Assembly (NCBI GenBank): GCA_964577205.1
Contig: CAZNYG010000062.1
Span: 1-11,734 of the forward strand
Source of the DNA: CAZNYG01 sp964577205
GTDB lineage: Bacteria > Elusimicrobiota > Endomicrobiia > Endomicrobiales > CAIRNS01
Direction of reading: 5' to 3'
Length of the DNA: 11,734 bases
In this document: one piece after another, positions 1 to 5,473 of the stretch
Position numbering within the stretch: the first letter of the stretch is position 1
How the letters are laid out: each line of letters begins with the position of its first letter
Translations under genes and position numbers: made by a program
Notes under the pieces: generated by a model
Databases searched by the model: none
Told to the model about the DNA's origin: nothing
Seen by the model: only the letters and a program-made list of their open reading frames with translations

Positions 1-163
1 CATCAATGATAATGAATTTTTCTTTTTTGTCTAATAAATCAAGGAGATAATCAACTCTGTCTTCAGTCGTTCTTCCGCACATTTTTCCGGACCCCGCAAG
101 GACCGGCATGCTCAGGGACAGCGCTATTACTCCAGCGCACAACAGAACGATCGATCTTTTCAT
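1..163 (-). CDS. Secreted small protein, N-terminus only (cut by window edge)
   Basis: Only the first 54 codons lie in the window, and the rest continues below position 1. The protein starts MKRSIVLLCAGVIALSLSM and has a textbook Sec signal peptide: a KR n-region, a hydrophobic core at residues 5-18, and a likely signal peptidase I site after PVLA (residues 20-23). The mature part begins GSGKMCGRTTEDRVDYLLDL and is charged. An AAAGGCGG ribosome site lies 8 nt before the ATG, which supports this start. The 'RVDYLLDLLD' stretch faintly recalls the helical start of Spy/CpxP-type periplasmic proteins, but the available length is too short to assign a family. An ECF-like promoter motif lies about 50 nt upstream, which would fit an envelope-stress protein. 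The reading frame and export signal are clear; the function is unknown. Confidence 0.75.
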   Translation of the reverse strand, partial: MKRSIVLLCAGVIALSLSMPVLAGSGKMCGRTTEDRVDYLLDLLDKKEKFIIID

Positions 164-210
164 ACGATAACCGCCTTTTATGAATATAATTTACCACCGC
201 TGCTGCTATA

Positions 211-238
211 TTAGACGCTTCAAAACTAAAAAAGTTTC
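211..238 (-). promoter_or_regulatory. Candidate ECF-sigma (RpoE-like) promoter
   Basis: On the minus strand a GAAACTT box (238-232) is followed by exactly 15 nt and then GTCTAA (216-211). This matches the general layout of sigmaE/ECF promoters (GGAACTT, 15-16 nt, GTC-rich -10). It would start RNA near 204 and leave a leader of about 40 nt before the secreted protein at 163. It lies just past the stop of the 87-codon ORF, in a short spacer with no other purpose seen. This is a motif match only; no sigma factor gene is in the window. Confidence 0.45.
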
Positions 239-244
239 ACTTAT

Positions 245-508
245 TTAACGGCAAGGCGGGACACGGTCGCGCGCAGCGACGATGACCGGGAGCGCAACGA
301 CAAGCTGGGGCACCGGTGCCTCGTGGGCGACAACGATACCAGGCAGCGCGGCAAAATGGCTGTCGACGCCGACTTCCGCGACCGTCAGGAACGTATTGGG
401 CAGCAGGATCAGTAGAAAGCTCATCCCGAGCGCGGACAGGATCTCCGCGGCTGAAGGCCACGAAGCGCGGCGGACACCGAAAGCGTAGTACGGCGCATGA
501 TAGATCAC
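245..508 (-). CDS. Hypothetical small membrane protein or gene remnant
   Basis: An open frame of 87 codons beginning with GTG. Residues 20-44 form a clear hydrophobic segment (core MSFLLILLPNTFLTV), and a second weaker hydrophobic stretch lies near residues 53-80 (PGIVVA, QLVVALPVIVAA). Codon third positions are GC-rich as in the real genes nearby, which argues for genuine coding descent. The start is troublesome: the strong GAGGTGAT ribosome site lies ideally before an ATG at 498 that is in a different frame and stops after 24 codons. That short frame ends where an in-frame ATG (424, MSFLLIL) of this ORF begins, with an ATGA-type overlap. The GTG used here lies inside the ribosome site itself. 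The gene may be short and intact, may start at 424, or may be a frameshifted remnant of a larger membrane protein. No family is recognised. Confidence 0.4.
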   Translation of the reverse strand: MIYHAPYYAFGVRRASWPSAAEILSALGMSFLLILLPNTFLTVAEVGVDSHFAALPGIVVAHEAPVPQLVVALPVIVAARDRVPPCR

Positions 509-513
509 CTCAC

Positions 514-547
514 AAAAAAAAACCGCCTTTATTCTCTAAAGGTGGTT
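514..547 (-). terminator. Intrinsic terminator after the radical SAM gene
   Basis: On the minus strand AACCACCTTT (547-538) pairs with AAAGGCGGTT (530-521) across a 7-nt loop, with one A-C mismatch in ten positions, and runs straight into seven Ts (520-514). It ends transcription about 170 nt past the radical SAM stop codon. Its T-tract is only about 5 nt before the ribosome site of the next ORF, so it could also act as an attenuator for that ORF. The leader between 720 and 548 did not match any riboswitch I know. Confidence 0.75.
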
Positions 548-718
548 CGTTTCAATTCACGTCCTGTTACTGCTAAGACGTCTTTTCACACTGACGAATT
601 AAAACGCACCTCCCCGAGTCCAGCGATAAGCCGCCGGTTTCATTGCTCGTACGAGATGGAATGTGATCGTCAGTATCTGCTGCATGTTACGGGTTATACC
701 ACACCGCGCGACCAGATG

Positions 719-1741
719 TCAAGTGATCGACGGAACGAAAATGCCTTCGAGGACCGTACGGCAGCCGGAGCAGGCGCCTTCGGCAAGCCTGTTCTCCAGT
801 ACCTGCATGCCGTACCGGCGCACCAGGATGTCGCCGCAGTTTGCGCAGAAGGTATTCTCCTCTGCGGCGATATTGCCCAGATAGACGTATTTCAGGCCGG
901 CCGCTTTGCCGATGTCAAGGGCCTTCTCCATCAAAGCCCGCGGCGTATAATCACAATCCGTGAACTTGTAATCGGGATGGAAGGCCGACAGGTGCCAGGG
1001 GATCCCGGCACCGATGCCCGACAGGAACCGCGCGATGCCTTCCAGATCTTTCTCGGAATCGTTCTGCCCGGGGATCAGGAGCGTCGTGACTTCCACCCAC
1101 GTGCCGCCCTCGTACAAGCGGCGGATGGTGTCCAGAACAGGCTGAAGGCGCCCTCCGCAGACCGAACGGTAACTTTTATCGTCGTAATACTTCAGGTCGA
1201 CGTTCGCCGCGTCGAGAAACGGTTGTATCGCAGTGTAAGCCTCCGCGGTCATGAAGCCGTTGGTAACGAACACGTTCCTGAGGCCCCGCTCCCTCGCGGC
1301 GCGCGCGGTGTCAAGGGCGAATTCAAAAAAGACCGTCGGTTCGGTATAGGTGTAGGAAATGCTCCCGCAGTCCGCACGTTCCGCGCGCTCTGCCACCTGG
1401 GCGGGTGTCGCGGAATAAGCTCCCACGCCGAGGGAATCAGCTTCGCGTTTCTGGGAGATCTGCCAGTTCTGGCAGAACCCGCAGGTAAAATTGCACCCTG
1501 CCGCCGCTATGGAATAGGAACGCGAACCTGGAAGGAAATGGAAAAGAGGTTTTTTCTCTATCGGATCGGCATGCTCTGCGACGAGTTTCCCGTACGAATG
1601 CGTGACAAGTTCTCCGCCGGTGTTCTGCCGGACGCCGCACGATCCATAACGTCCCGGCGCTATGCGGCAATGATGAGAGCACAGGAAGCAATGGACGATA
1701 TTGTCCTCAAGGCGTTCATAAAGCATTGCTTCGCGGGTCAT
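719..1741 (-). CDS. AmmeMemoRadiSam-type radical SAM enzyme
   Basis: This 340-residue protein belongs to the PflA-related radical SAM enzymes of the AmmeMemoRadiSam system, which use S-adenosylmethionine and a [4Fe-4S] cluster to start radical chemistry; the substrate of this system is not established. The CX3CX2C cluster motif is CNFTCGFC at residues 83-90. An N-terminal four-cysteine group (C18, C21, C25, C35 in CFLCSHHC and GSCGVR) is typical of this subgroup, and two C-terminal CXXC pairs (about 299/302 and 324/327) look like a zinc ribbon. The body carries the expected SYTYTEPTVFFE and NVDLKYY segments. I chose the ATG at 1741 (MTREAMLYERL) because it has a GAGG site 4 nt upstream and matches the family start; an upstream in-frame ATG at 1777 has no ribosome site. 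The usual partners AMMECR1 and Memo are not in this window. The family is secure, the reaction is not. Confidence 0.9.
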   Translation of the reverse strand: MTREAMLYERLEDNIVHCFLCSHHCRIAPGRYGSCGVRQNTGGELVTHSYGKLVAEHADPIEKKPLFHFLPGSRSYSIAAAGCNFTCGFCQNWQISQKREADSLGVGAYSATPAQVAERAERADCGSISYTYTEPTVFFEFALDTARAARERGLRNVFVTNGFMTAEAYTAIQPFLDAANVDLKYYDDKSYRSVCGGRLQPVLDTIRRLYEGGTWVEVTTLLIPGQNDSEKDLEGIARFLSGIGAGIPWHLSAFHPDYKFTDCDYTPRALMEKALDIGKAAGLKYVYLGNIAAEENTFCANCGDILVRRYGMQVLENRLAEGACSGCRTVLEGIFVPSIT

Positions 1742-1764
1742 AAAACCTCGAAAAACATTGAGTG

Positions 1765-1833
1765 AGCGATCAGCCATCAGCAGTCAGCTTTCAGCAGAGA
1801 CAACGACTCGAAACGACAACTCGGAACTACAAC
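1765..1833. repeat. CAGC-rich spacer repeat and 13-bp imperfect tandem
   Basis: The spacer before the radical SAM gene holds a run of TCAGC/CAGC words (1765-1797), including AGCGATCAGC (1765-1774) and AGCTTTCAGC (1786-1795). It is followed by two 13-mers in tandem, TCGAAACGACAAC (1808-1820) and TCGGAACTACAAC (1821-1833), that differ at two positions. Both CAGC words and GGAACTAC recur on the opposite strand at 3951-3977. This looks like noncoding simple-sequence spacer of the kind scattered between genes in some bacteria. It is part of a 1742-1894 stretch with no gene I can support. Confidence 0.5.
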
Positions 1834-1894
1834 GCCGGGAACGAGGCCCGATAACTACACGACAACGGCTGTCCGTAATTGAACGATGGACTGC

Positions 1895-2011
1895 TCAGTC
1901 CCATAGCGCGTTCTCCTTGAGCGTTCTACTGCCTTTTTTGTGGGCAAAGACGGCACAGGACACCATGGCCGCCAGCCACACTGCCAGGCAGATATGAGCG
2001 AATTCCTGCAT
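1895..2011 (-). CDS. Possible 38-residue single-pass membrane protein
   Basis: A short frame of 38 codons, MQEFAHICLAVWLAAMVSCA followed by VFAHKKGSRTLKENALWD. Residues 7-23 are a plausible transmembrane helix, and the following HKKGSR gives a positive C-terminal flank, predicting an N-out, C-in topology. It sits between the ferredoxin stop (36 nt away) and the radical SAM gene, on the same strand. Codon third positions resemble the neighbours. Against it, I see no convincing ribosome site before the ATG, only a weak CTGG. It could be translated by readthrough coupling from the ferredoxin, or not at all. No family is recognised. Confidence 0.35.
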   Translation of the reverse strand: MQEFAHICLAVWLAAMVSCAVFAHKKGSRTLKENALWD

Positions 2012-2047
2012 TGATACCAGACAAATTACAAAAGATGCGCAAAGAAG

Positions 2048-2332
2048 TCAAACCGGCGCTCTGTTACGGGCAAGGCGCGCGATATGCCCGTCTCGCTCCG
2101 ACATTTTGGCATACACCAGCGAACGGGACGCGTACACCGGCGCGGTTTCCACCTGTATGGCATTCATCGGGCATTCGTCGGCAGCTTCGATGCATATATC
2201 TCCGTAATTATGCGGTACCAGTCCCATGCGCACTTGCGCTTTCCCGTTATCGCCTATGGCGAATATTTCGGGGCAGGTGATGTTGCAGATAGTGCAGCCA
2301 TTGCATGCTCTTGTGTTGACTGTAGCCTTCAT
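2048..2332 (-). CDS. Single-cluster [4Fe-4S] ferredoxin with C-terminal tail
   Basis: A small cytoplasmic electron carrier of 94 residues. The cluster ligands are likely C10, C13 and C16 (CNGCTIC) plus C54 in ECPMNAIQVE, the arrangement of single-cluster ferredoxins. C20 and C47 are the positions that form a disulfide or hold a second cluster in related proteins. The fold ends near residue 63, and about 30 extra residues follow, rich in Arg, Ala and Ser, ending ARLARNRAPV. Such a tail is not usual for this family. The ATG at 2332 has a strong AGGAGG site 4 nt upstream. It has a long leader with strong hairpins on its 5' side. A ferredoxin is one of the expected partners of HdrA, but this gene is far from that operon and in its own unit, so a link is only a guess; the radical SAM enzyme downstream also needs a reductant. 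Confidence 0.9.
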   Translation of the reverse strand: MKATVNTRACNGCTICNITCPEIFAIGDNGKAQVRMGLVPHNYGDICIEAADECPMNAIQVETAPVYASRSLVYAKMSERDGHIARLARNRAPV

Positions 2333-2501
2333 AAATCCTCCTGACAGCTCAAGTCATGCGTCCTGACAGATTAGATAACTGGTTGCCGAATAGATCACGA
2401 ACAGGACAGCAGGAAAGCGGGGATCGCTCCGCCGGACAGAAAAAGGATGAACAGCAGTGACCGCGAGATGAAAAGAATGAAAGAAGGACTGACTGGAAAT
2501 G

Positions 2502-2572
2502 AAAAACCCGTTAACCGCCGAACGAACGGTTCCCGGGCATACGGATGGCCCCCCATCTGTATCCCCCCCGGG
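2502..2572 (-). promoter_or_regulatory. Structured RNA leader upstream of the ferredoxin
   Basis: The 375-nt space between ccdA and the ferredoxin contains no gene I can support, but it contains strong structure on the minus strand. CCCGGG (2572-2567) pairs with CCCGGG (2537-2532), enclosing an inner stem of ATAC and GATGG against CCATC and GTAT with a GGGG loop. Directly after it, CCGTT (2529-2525) can pair with AACGG (2512-2508), followed by five Ts (2506-2502). That looks like a weak intrinsic terminator; an alternative AACCG/CGGTT pairing competes for the same arm. It may be an attenuated leader or a short RNA. No known riboswitch is recognised. Confidence 0.4.
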
Positions 2573-2594
2573 CCGCGTGAAGTGTCACACGGCC

Positions 2595-2624
2595 ATTATA
2601 AGAGCCGGCGCAGGTCGTTGACCG
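2595..2624 (-). promoter_or_regulatory. Candidate sigma70 promoter for the ferredoxin leader
   Basis: A perfect TATAAT (2600-2595, minus strand) with a poor -35, CGGTCA, 18 nt upstream (2624-2619; 3 of 6 positions). Start of RNA would be near 2588, just before the hairpins at 2572-2502 and about 255 nt before the ferredoxin start codon. The -10 match is strong and the -35 weak, so this may need an activator or be fortuitous. Confidence 0.4.
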
Positions 2625-2652
2625 CAGGCACGTTACAATCAAATCTTTGCAT

Positions 2653-2694
2653 AAAAAAACAGTATTGTCAAGGACGCGAACCTGCGCCTGTTTT
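2653..2694 (-). terminator. Possible terminator after ccdA
   Basis: On the minus strand AAAACAG (2694-2688) pairs with CTGTTTT (2662-2656), and the T run continues to 2653. The loop between them holds an inner stem AGGCGC/GCG-CCT with one bulged base. It lies about 15 nt past the ccdA stop codon, a sensible place to end the metW-thioredoxin-ccdA unit. The outer stem is AU-rich and its interior is irregular, so efficiency is uncertain. Confidence 0.4.
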
Positions 2695-2708
2695 CCGTCG
2701 ATGTTCCA

Positions 2709-3428
2709 TCACTGCCCAAGCCACATGAGCATGGTACCGCTGACGCGCTGAAGGCTGTCCGTGATCAACAGCGCTCCCAGAAGAATAAGAACCGTCCCGG
2801 ATACTATTTCTATGGCCCGGAACCATCGGCGCACGGCGGTAAAGAAGCGCAAAGCCCAGTTGATAAAAAGCGCGGTAAGGAGAAGCGGGATGCCAAGGCC
2901 CAGCGAGTAAACCGTCAGAAGAAGCATGCCCCGCGCCACGGTTTCCTGGGCTGAAGCGAGAATGAGGATGGAAGAAAGGATCGGGCCTACGCACGGCGTC
3001 CACCCCACCGCGAAAGCGATGCCCACCAGGAATGAACCGATATATCCCCAGGCGGGACGGCCCGTTTCCACGCGGGATTGACGGTAGAGGAGTGGAATCC
3101 GCACTATCCCGGCCATATGAACGCCCAGGACGATCACCACGATGCCACCGGCCCACCGGAGCACATCCCGGTAGCGTCCCGCAAGAGTGCCAAGATAGCT
3201 GGCGGAAGCTCCGAGCAGCACGAATATGACCGTGAACCCGAAGATAAAGAAAGCCGCGTGCAGGAGCGTCCGCGTGAGAGGGCGGCGTTCCTTCGTCAGC
3301 GTATCTATGGACTCGCCGGTGATGAAGGAGAGATAGGCCGGGATCAGCGGCAGGACGCATGGACTGACGAATGTCAGTATCCCCGCCGCGAAACTTACCA
3401 GAAGCGGGAAATTACCGAGTCCCTGCAT
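2709..3428 (-). CDS. ccdA: CcdA/DsbD-type membrane thiol-electron transporter
   Basis: A 239-residue protein of the CcdA family, which carries electrons from cytoplasmic thioredoxin across the inner membrane to exported thiol proteins, such as those of cytochrome c maturation. The two essential cysteines are visible: C24 in SPCVLPLIPAYLSF and C146 in GWTPCVGPILSS. Six hydrophobic segments follow the family pattern, at about 8-33, 57-79, 87-110, 128-153, 167-192 and 205-224. I chose ATG 3428, which has GAGGTG 7 nt upstream; the codon two positions earlier is TTG. It overlaps the end of the thioredoxin lipoprotein gene by 17 nt, so the two are translationally coupled and probably work as donor and acceptor. 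Length is normal for CcdA. Confidence 0.93.
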   Translation of the reverse strand: MQGLGNFPLLVSFAAGILTFVSPCVLPLIPAYLSFITGESIDTLTKERRPLTRTLLHAAFFIFGFTVIFVLLGASASYLGTLAGRYRDVLRWAGGIVVIVLGVHMAGIVRIPLLYRQSRVETGRPAWGYIGSFLVGIAFAVGWTPCVGPILSSILILASAQETVARGMLLLTVYSLGLGIPLLLTALFINWALRFFTAVRRWFRAIEIVSGTVLILLGALLITDSLQRVSGTMLMWLGQ

Positions 3429-3912
3429 CGGCAAGCACCTCGTTCATGACCCGGACGAATTCTTCGCTGTCGCGGTACCCGGATATCTGCTGAAGGATCG
3501 TCCCGTCGGACTTCAAGAATACTATCGTGGGAAGGCCGCGGACGCCGAAAGCCTGGGCGTCCCTGCCGTATTTATCGGTATCCACTTTCACGTTGACGAA
3601 TTTTTCCGAAAGCCCGACGATCTCGGGTTTCGCGTACACATCCGTATCAAGTTTTTTACACCATCCGCACCAGTCCGCGTAAAAATCCACCATAAGCGGT
3701 TTACCGGTATCGCGCGCTTCGATCTTGCCATCGTTCAGGTTATACAGCCATCGTATCTCGCCGGCCTGCAGCGGGGGCTGTTGAGTCTGTGCCGTTTCGG
3801 TAGCCTGACGGGGAACCGCCGCGCTTTTGTTCTTCGCGTCGGAAGTGTTGCAGCCGATACTGCCAGTGACGAAAACAAAAGCCGCGGCAATCATCATGTG
3901 CGTTGATCTCAT
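3412..3912 (-). CDS. Exported thioredoxin-fold lipoprotein
   Basis: A 166-residue thiol-disulfide exchange protein. It has an N-terminal hydrophobic signal (residues 6-20) ending GSIGC, with C21 a possible lipidation site, though the S at -3 makes the lipobox imperfect. A low-complexity Ala/Thr/Gln linker (about 22-50) leads to a thioredoxin domain with active site WCGWC (C82, C85) and the cis-proline loop GLPT (P128). The DFYADWCGWCKKLD segment resembles the C-terminal domain of DsbD. It should act outside the cytoplasmic membrane and receive electrons from CcdA, whose gene overlaps its own by 17 nt. The ATG at 3912 is preceded by GAGAGGATT. It lies 64 nt after metW. Target proteins cannot be read from the sequence. 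Confidence 0.88.
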   Translation of the reverse strand: MRSTHMMIAAAFVFVTGSIGCNTSDAKNKSAAVPRQATETAQTQQPPLQAGEIRWLYNLNDGKIEARDTGKPLMVDFYADWCGWCKKLDTDVYAKPEIVGLSEKFVNVKVDTDKYGRDAQAFGVRGLPTIVFLKSDGTILQQISGYRDSEEFVRVMNEVLADAGTR

Positions 3913-3950
3913 AATCCTCTCCCCTGATCCTTTGACGTTGTTCTACTCAA

Positions 3951-3977
3951 GCTGATCGCTGAAAGCTCCGTAGTTCC
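3951..3977. repeat. Second copy of the CAGC spacer repeat
   Basis: On the minus strand GGAACTAC (3977-3970), AGCTTTCAGC (3967-3958) and AGCGATCAGC (3960-3951) lie side by side, right after the metW stop codon. The same three words occur on the plus strand between 1765 and 1830, in a different order. It is a short simple-sequence spacer between metW and the thioredoxin gene. Confidence 0.4.
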
Positions 3978-4558
3978 TATTTTGTCAGGACGAACAGCGC
4001 GTTCTCGGCAAAAACGTTCGGCATGAAACGCGATTCGCCCGCCGCGCCGTAAAAATGAGTATCCAGCACGGTGATCCTCTTTCCCCGGCAGTAATCGCGA
4101 AAATCCTTTATGCTGAGGAACCGGAGGTTCGGGGTGTCATGCCAGCTGTACGGCAGATGGCGAGTGATCGGGACCCTGCCGCCCAAAAGGAGCTTTAGCC
4201 TTGAACGGATATGAGCGAAATTCGGAAAGCTGACTATGACCCGCGTGCCGGCGCGCAGAGACTCTTTGATTACATAGTCCACTTTCTTGACCTGCTGGAT
4301 GCTCTGGTTCAACACAACGTAATCGAAAGTCTTGTCCGGGTATCCCTTCAGGCCGCTGTCGATATCGCTGTGGAAGACGTTCAGCCCCTTTTCAACGCAT
4401 TTATAAATGGCGGATTCATCAAGCTCGATGCCCTGGACTCGGGAATCCTTGTTCTTGGCAAGGTAAGCCATTAACTCGCCATCGCCGCAGCCAAGATCGA
4501 GCACACGGGTATCCCGTTCAATGATATCGGCAATAAGGGCATAATCCGTTCTCAACAT
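3977..4558 (-). CDS. metW: MetW family methyltransferase-like protein
   Basis: A 193-residue class I SAM-dependent methyltransferase fold of the MetW family. The SAM-binding motif is VLDLGCGDGELMAYL (residues 19-33), followed by QGIELDE (42-48) and VVLNQSIQQV (81-90), and the family signature segments FPNFAHIRSRLKLLLGG and LPYSWHDTPNLRFLS. MetW is known as a partner of the homoserine acyltransferase MetX in methionine synthesis, but metX is not adjacent here; instead metW heads a unit with a thioredoxin lipoprotein and ccdA. The start at 4558 has AAGGA about 10 nt upstream, and the N-terminus matches the family. Length is normal. Its role without metX nearby is not certain. Confidence 0.9.
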   Translation of the reverse strand: MLRTDYALIADIIERDTRVLDLGCGDGELMAYLAKNKDSRVQGIELDESAIYKCVEKGLNVFHSDIDSGLKGYPDKTFDYVVLNQSIQQVKKVDYVIKESLRAGTRVIVSFPNFAHIRSRLKLLLGGRVPITRHLPYSWHDTPNLRFLSIKDFRDYCRGKRITVLDTHFYGAAGESRFMPNVFAENALFVLTK

Positions 4559-4602
4559 GATGATCGTATCCTTTTCGCGCGGAGTGCCTTCCGGATCAGT
4601 TC

Positions 4603-4631
4603 ATGCTATAAAATACACGTTGAACTGTCAA
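4603..4631 (-). promoter_or_regulatory. Sigma70-type promoter for metW-thioredoxin-ccdA
   Basis: A perfect TTGACA (4631-4626, minus strand) with TAGCAT 17 nt downstream (4608-4603; 4 of 6 positions). An alternative -10, TATAGC, lies at a 15-nt spacing. It sits in the 147-nt gap between the tusA-family terminator and metW, leaving a leader of about 38 nt. Its perfect -35 starts only 14 nt past the terminator stem. Confidence 0.7.
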
Positions 4632-4644
4632 GGAAAACGACAGA

Positions 4645-4682
4645 AAAACGGCAGGATAAGATCGCTCTTATCCTGCCGTTTT
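4645..4682 (-). terminator. Strong intrinsic terminator of the hdr-mvh operon
   Basis: A perfect 17-bp inverted repeat (4645-4661 with 4666-4682) around a 4-nt loop, GC-rich in the core (ACGGCAGGATAAGA), ending on the minus strand in a T tract, TTTTT. It lies 23 nt past the stop of the TusA-family gene. The flanking A and T runs mean it could also stop transcription from the other direction. Confidence 0.93.
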
Positions 4683-4705
4683 CGAAACAGGCCTTCATCC
4701 TTGTT

Positions 4706-4930
4706 TTAGAACTGTATCTGGGCGCGGAAATTACCGCCTCCTTCGTCCCTGCAGAAAAGAAGTGTTTTTTTGTTGCGTTCGCACCACATCTGGGCGTCTT
4801 TCGGGAAAGTCGAGCAGTTTGCCGACACTTCAAGAACGTCACCCGCCTTGAGTTCCGACGCCTTGACCGCGACCTTGAGGATCGGCTGCGGGCACTTAAG
4901 CCCATTGCAGTTCAGCGATACCGTTGCCAT
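4706..4930 (-). CDS. TusA-family sulfur carrier protein
   Basis: A 74-residue protein of the TusA (SirA-like) family, small proteins that carry sulfur as a persulfide on a conserved cysteine. The CPxP signature is LKCPQPILK with C13 as the likely carrier. Three further cysteines, C39, C50 and C60 (SANCS, MWCER, LFCRD), are more than classic TusA has and mark a separate subfamily. It is the last gene before the strong terminator and lies 39 nt after the hydrogenase protease, with AGGAGG 6 nt before its ATG, so it belongs to the hdrA-mvh transcript. Known TusA roles include tRNA thiolation and delivery of sulfur to bacterial sulfur-oxidising Hdr-like complexes. A function with HdrA or in metal-centre assembly here is inference. 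Confidence 0.9.
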   Translation of the reverse strand: MATVSLNCNGLKCPQPILKVAVKASELKAGDVLEVSANCSTFPKDAQMWCERNKKTLLFCRDEGGGNFRAQIQF

Positions 4931-4969
4931 GACCTGCCTCCTGTTTTTCTCCGGTTATTCCGGGATTAT

Positions 4970-5473
4970 TTATGATTCCACCGTCTTGATATTATCAGCC
5001 TCGGATACCCACTTCACTATTTCTTCGCTGATCTCCCGGACTGCGGCTGGAATGCCCGCCGCCACTGCCGGCGTCATCGTTTCACCGAAATCATACGGGT
5101 TAGCCACCTCGATGCCGTAAACTGCGACATCTTGCGGCATGTGCTGGCCGTTACGGCGGGCCAGCGCTACCGATTCATCAAGGCCCATGCCGTGAGACGA
5201 CCGAAGGTGTATCGAAATATCTTTGTGCGCCTCCACCCTGCGGCATTCGCCGGGAGCCGCCTTGCCGCTCATCATGCTGTCAATGACGACGACGCGGTCA
5301 TAGCCGTCGAACAGTTCCATCAGCCGCCAGCCCGCGTACGATGCTTCCGAGAAATCCGCGCGGATCCCCGCGGCGCTCACGGCCTCGTGAACACGGCGAG
5401 CCGTTTCAATACCTGCGGCGTCGTCGGTCAGGATCGTGTTCCCGAGGCCGAGAATGAGCAGCGTGCCGGGCAT
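4970..5473 (-). CDS. [NiFe] hydrogenase maturation protease
   Basis: A 167-residue nickel-dependent endopeptidase of the HycI/HybD/HyaD family, which removes the C-terminal peptide of the large hydrogenase subunit once nickel is in place. The motif GLGNTILTDDAAG (residues 9-21) and the likely nickel ligands D18, D64 (VVVIDSM) and H93 (RSSHG) line up with E16, D62 and H93 of E. coli HybD. Its ATG overlaps the mvhA stop codon by one base (TGATG), so it is co-translated with its presumed substrate. Length is normal. The substrate is almost certainly MvhA, since that protein keeps a 27-residue extension after its last metal-binding motif. Confidence 0.93.
   Translation of the reverse strand: MPGTLLILGLGNTILTDDAAGIETARRVHEAVSAAGIRADFSEASYAGWRLMELFDGYDRVVVIDSMMSGKAAPGECRRVEAHKDISIHLRSSHGMGLDESVALARRNGQHMPQDVAVYGIEVANPYDFGETMTPAVAAGIPAAVREISEEIVKWVSEADNIKTVES

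Noticed and set aside
548..718. A riboswitch in the 170-nt spacer after the radical SAM gene
   Set aside because: I compared it by eye with conserved cores of c-di-GMP, c-di-AMP, cobalamin, SAM, glycine and guanidine riboswitches and saw no convincing match.
497..1765. A 422-codon open frame on the plus strand
   Set aside because: It lies antisense to the radical SAM gene, has no recognisable domain, and its length follows from GC-rich codons on the other strand.
1777..1777. An upstream start for the radical SAM gene
   Set aside because: No ribosome site precedes it, it lies in the CAGC repeat, and the family start fits the ATG at 1741.
2663..2675. TTGACA on the minus strand after ccdA as a promoter for the ferredoxin
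   Set aside because: No acceptable -10 lies at 16-18 nt (best is 3 of 6), and it falls inside the loop of the possible ccdA terminator.
2447..2728. A 93-codon plus-strand frame between the ferredoxin and ccdA
   Set aside because: No ribosome site, no recognised motif, and it runs through hairpin and terminator sequence.
2668..3360. A 230-codon minus-strand frame overlapping ccdA
   Set aside because: The Arg/His/Pro-rich product has no family likeness, while the overlapping frame encodes a complete CcdA with both conserved cysteines.
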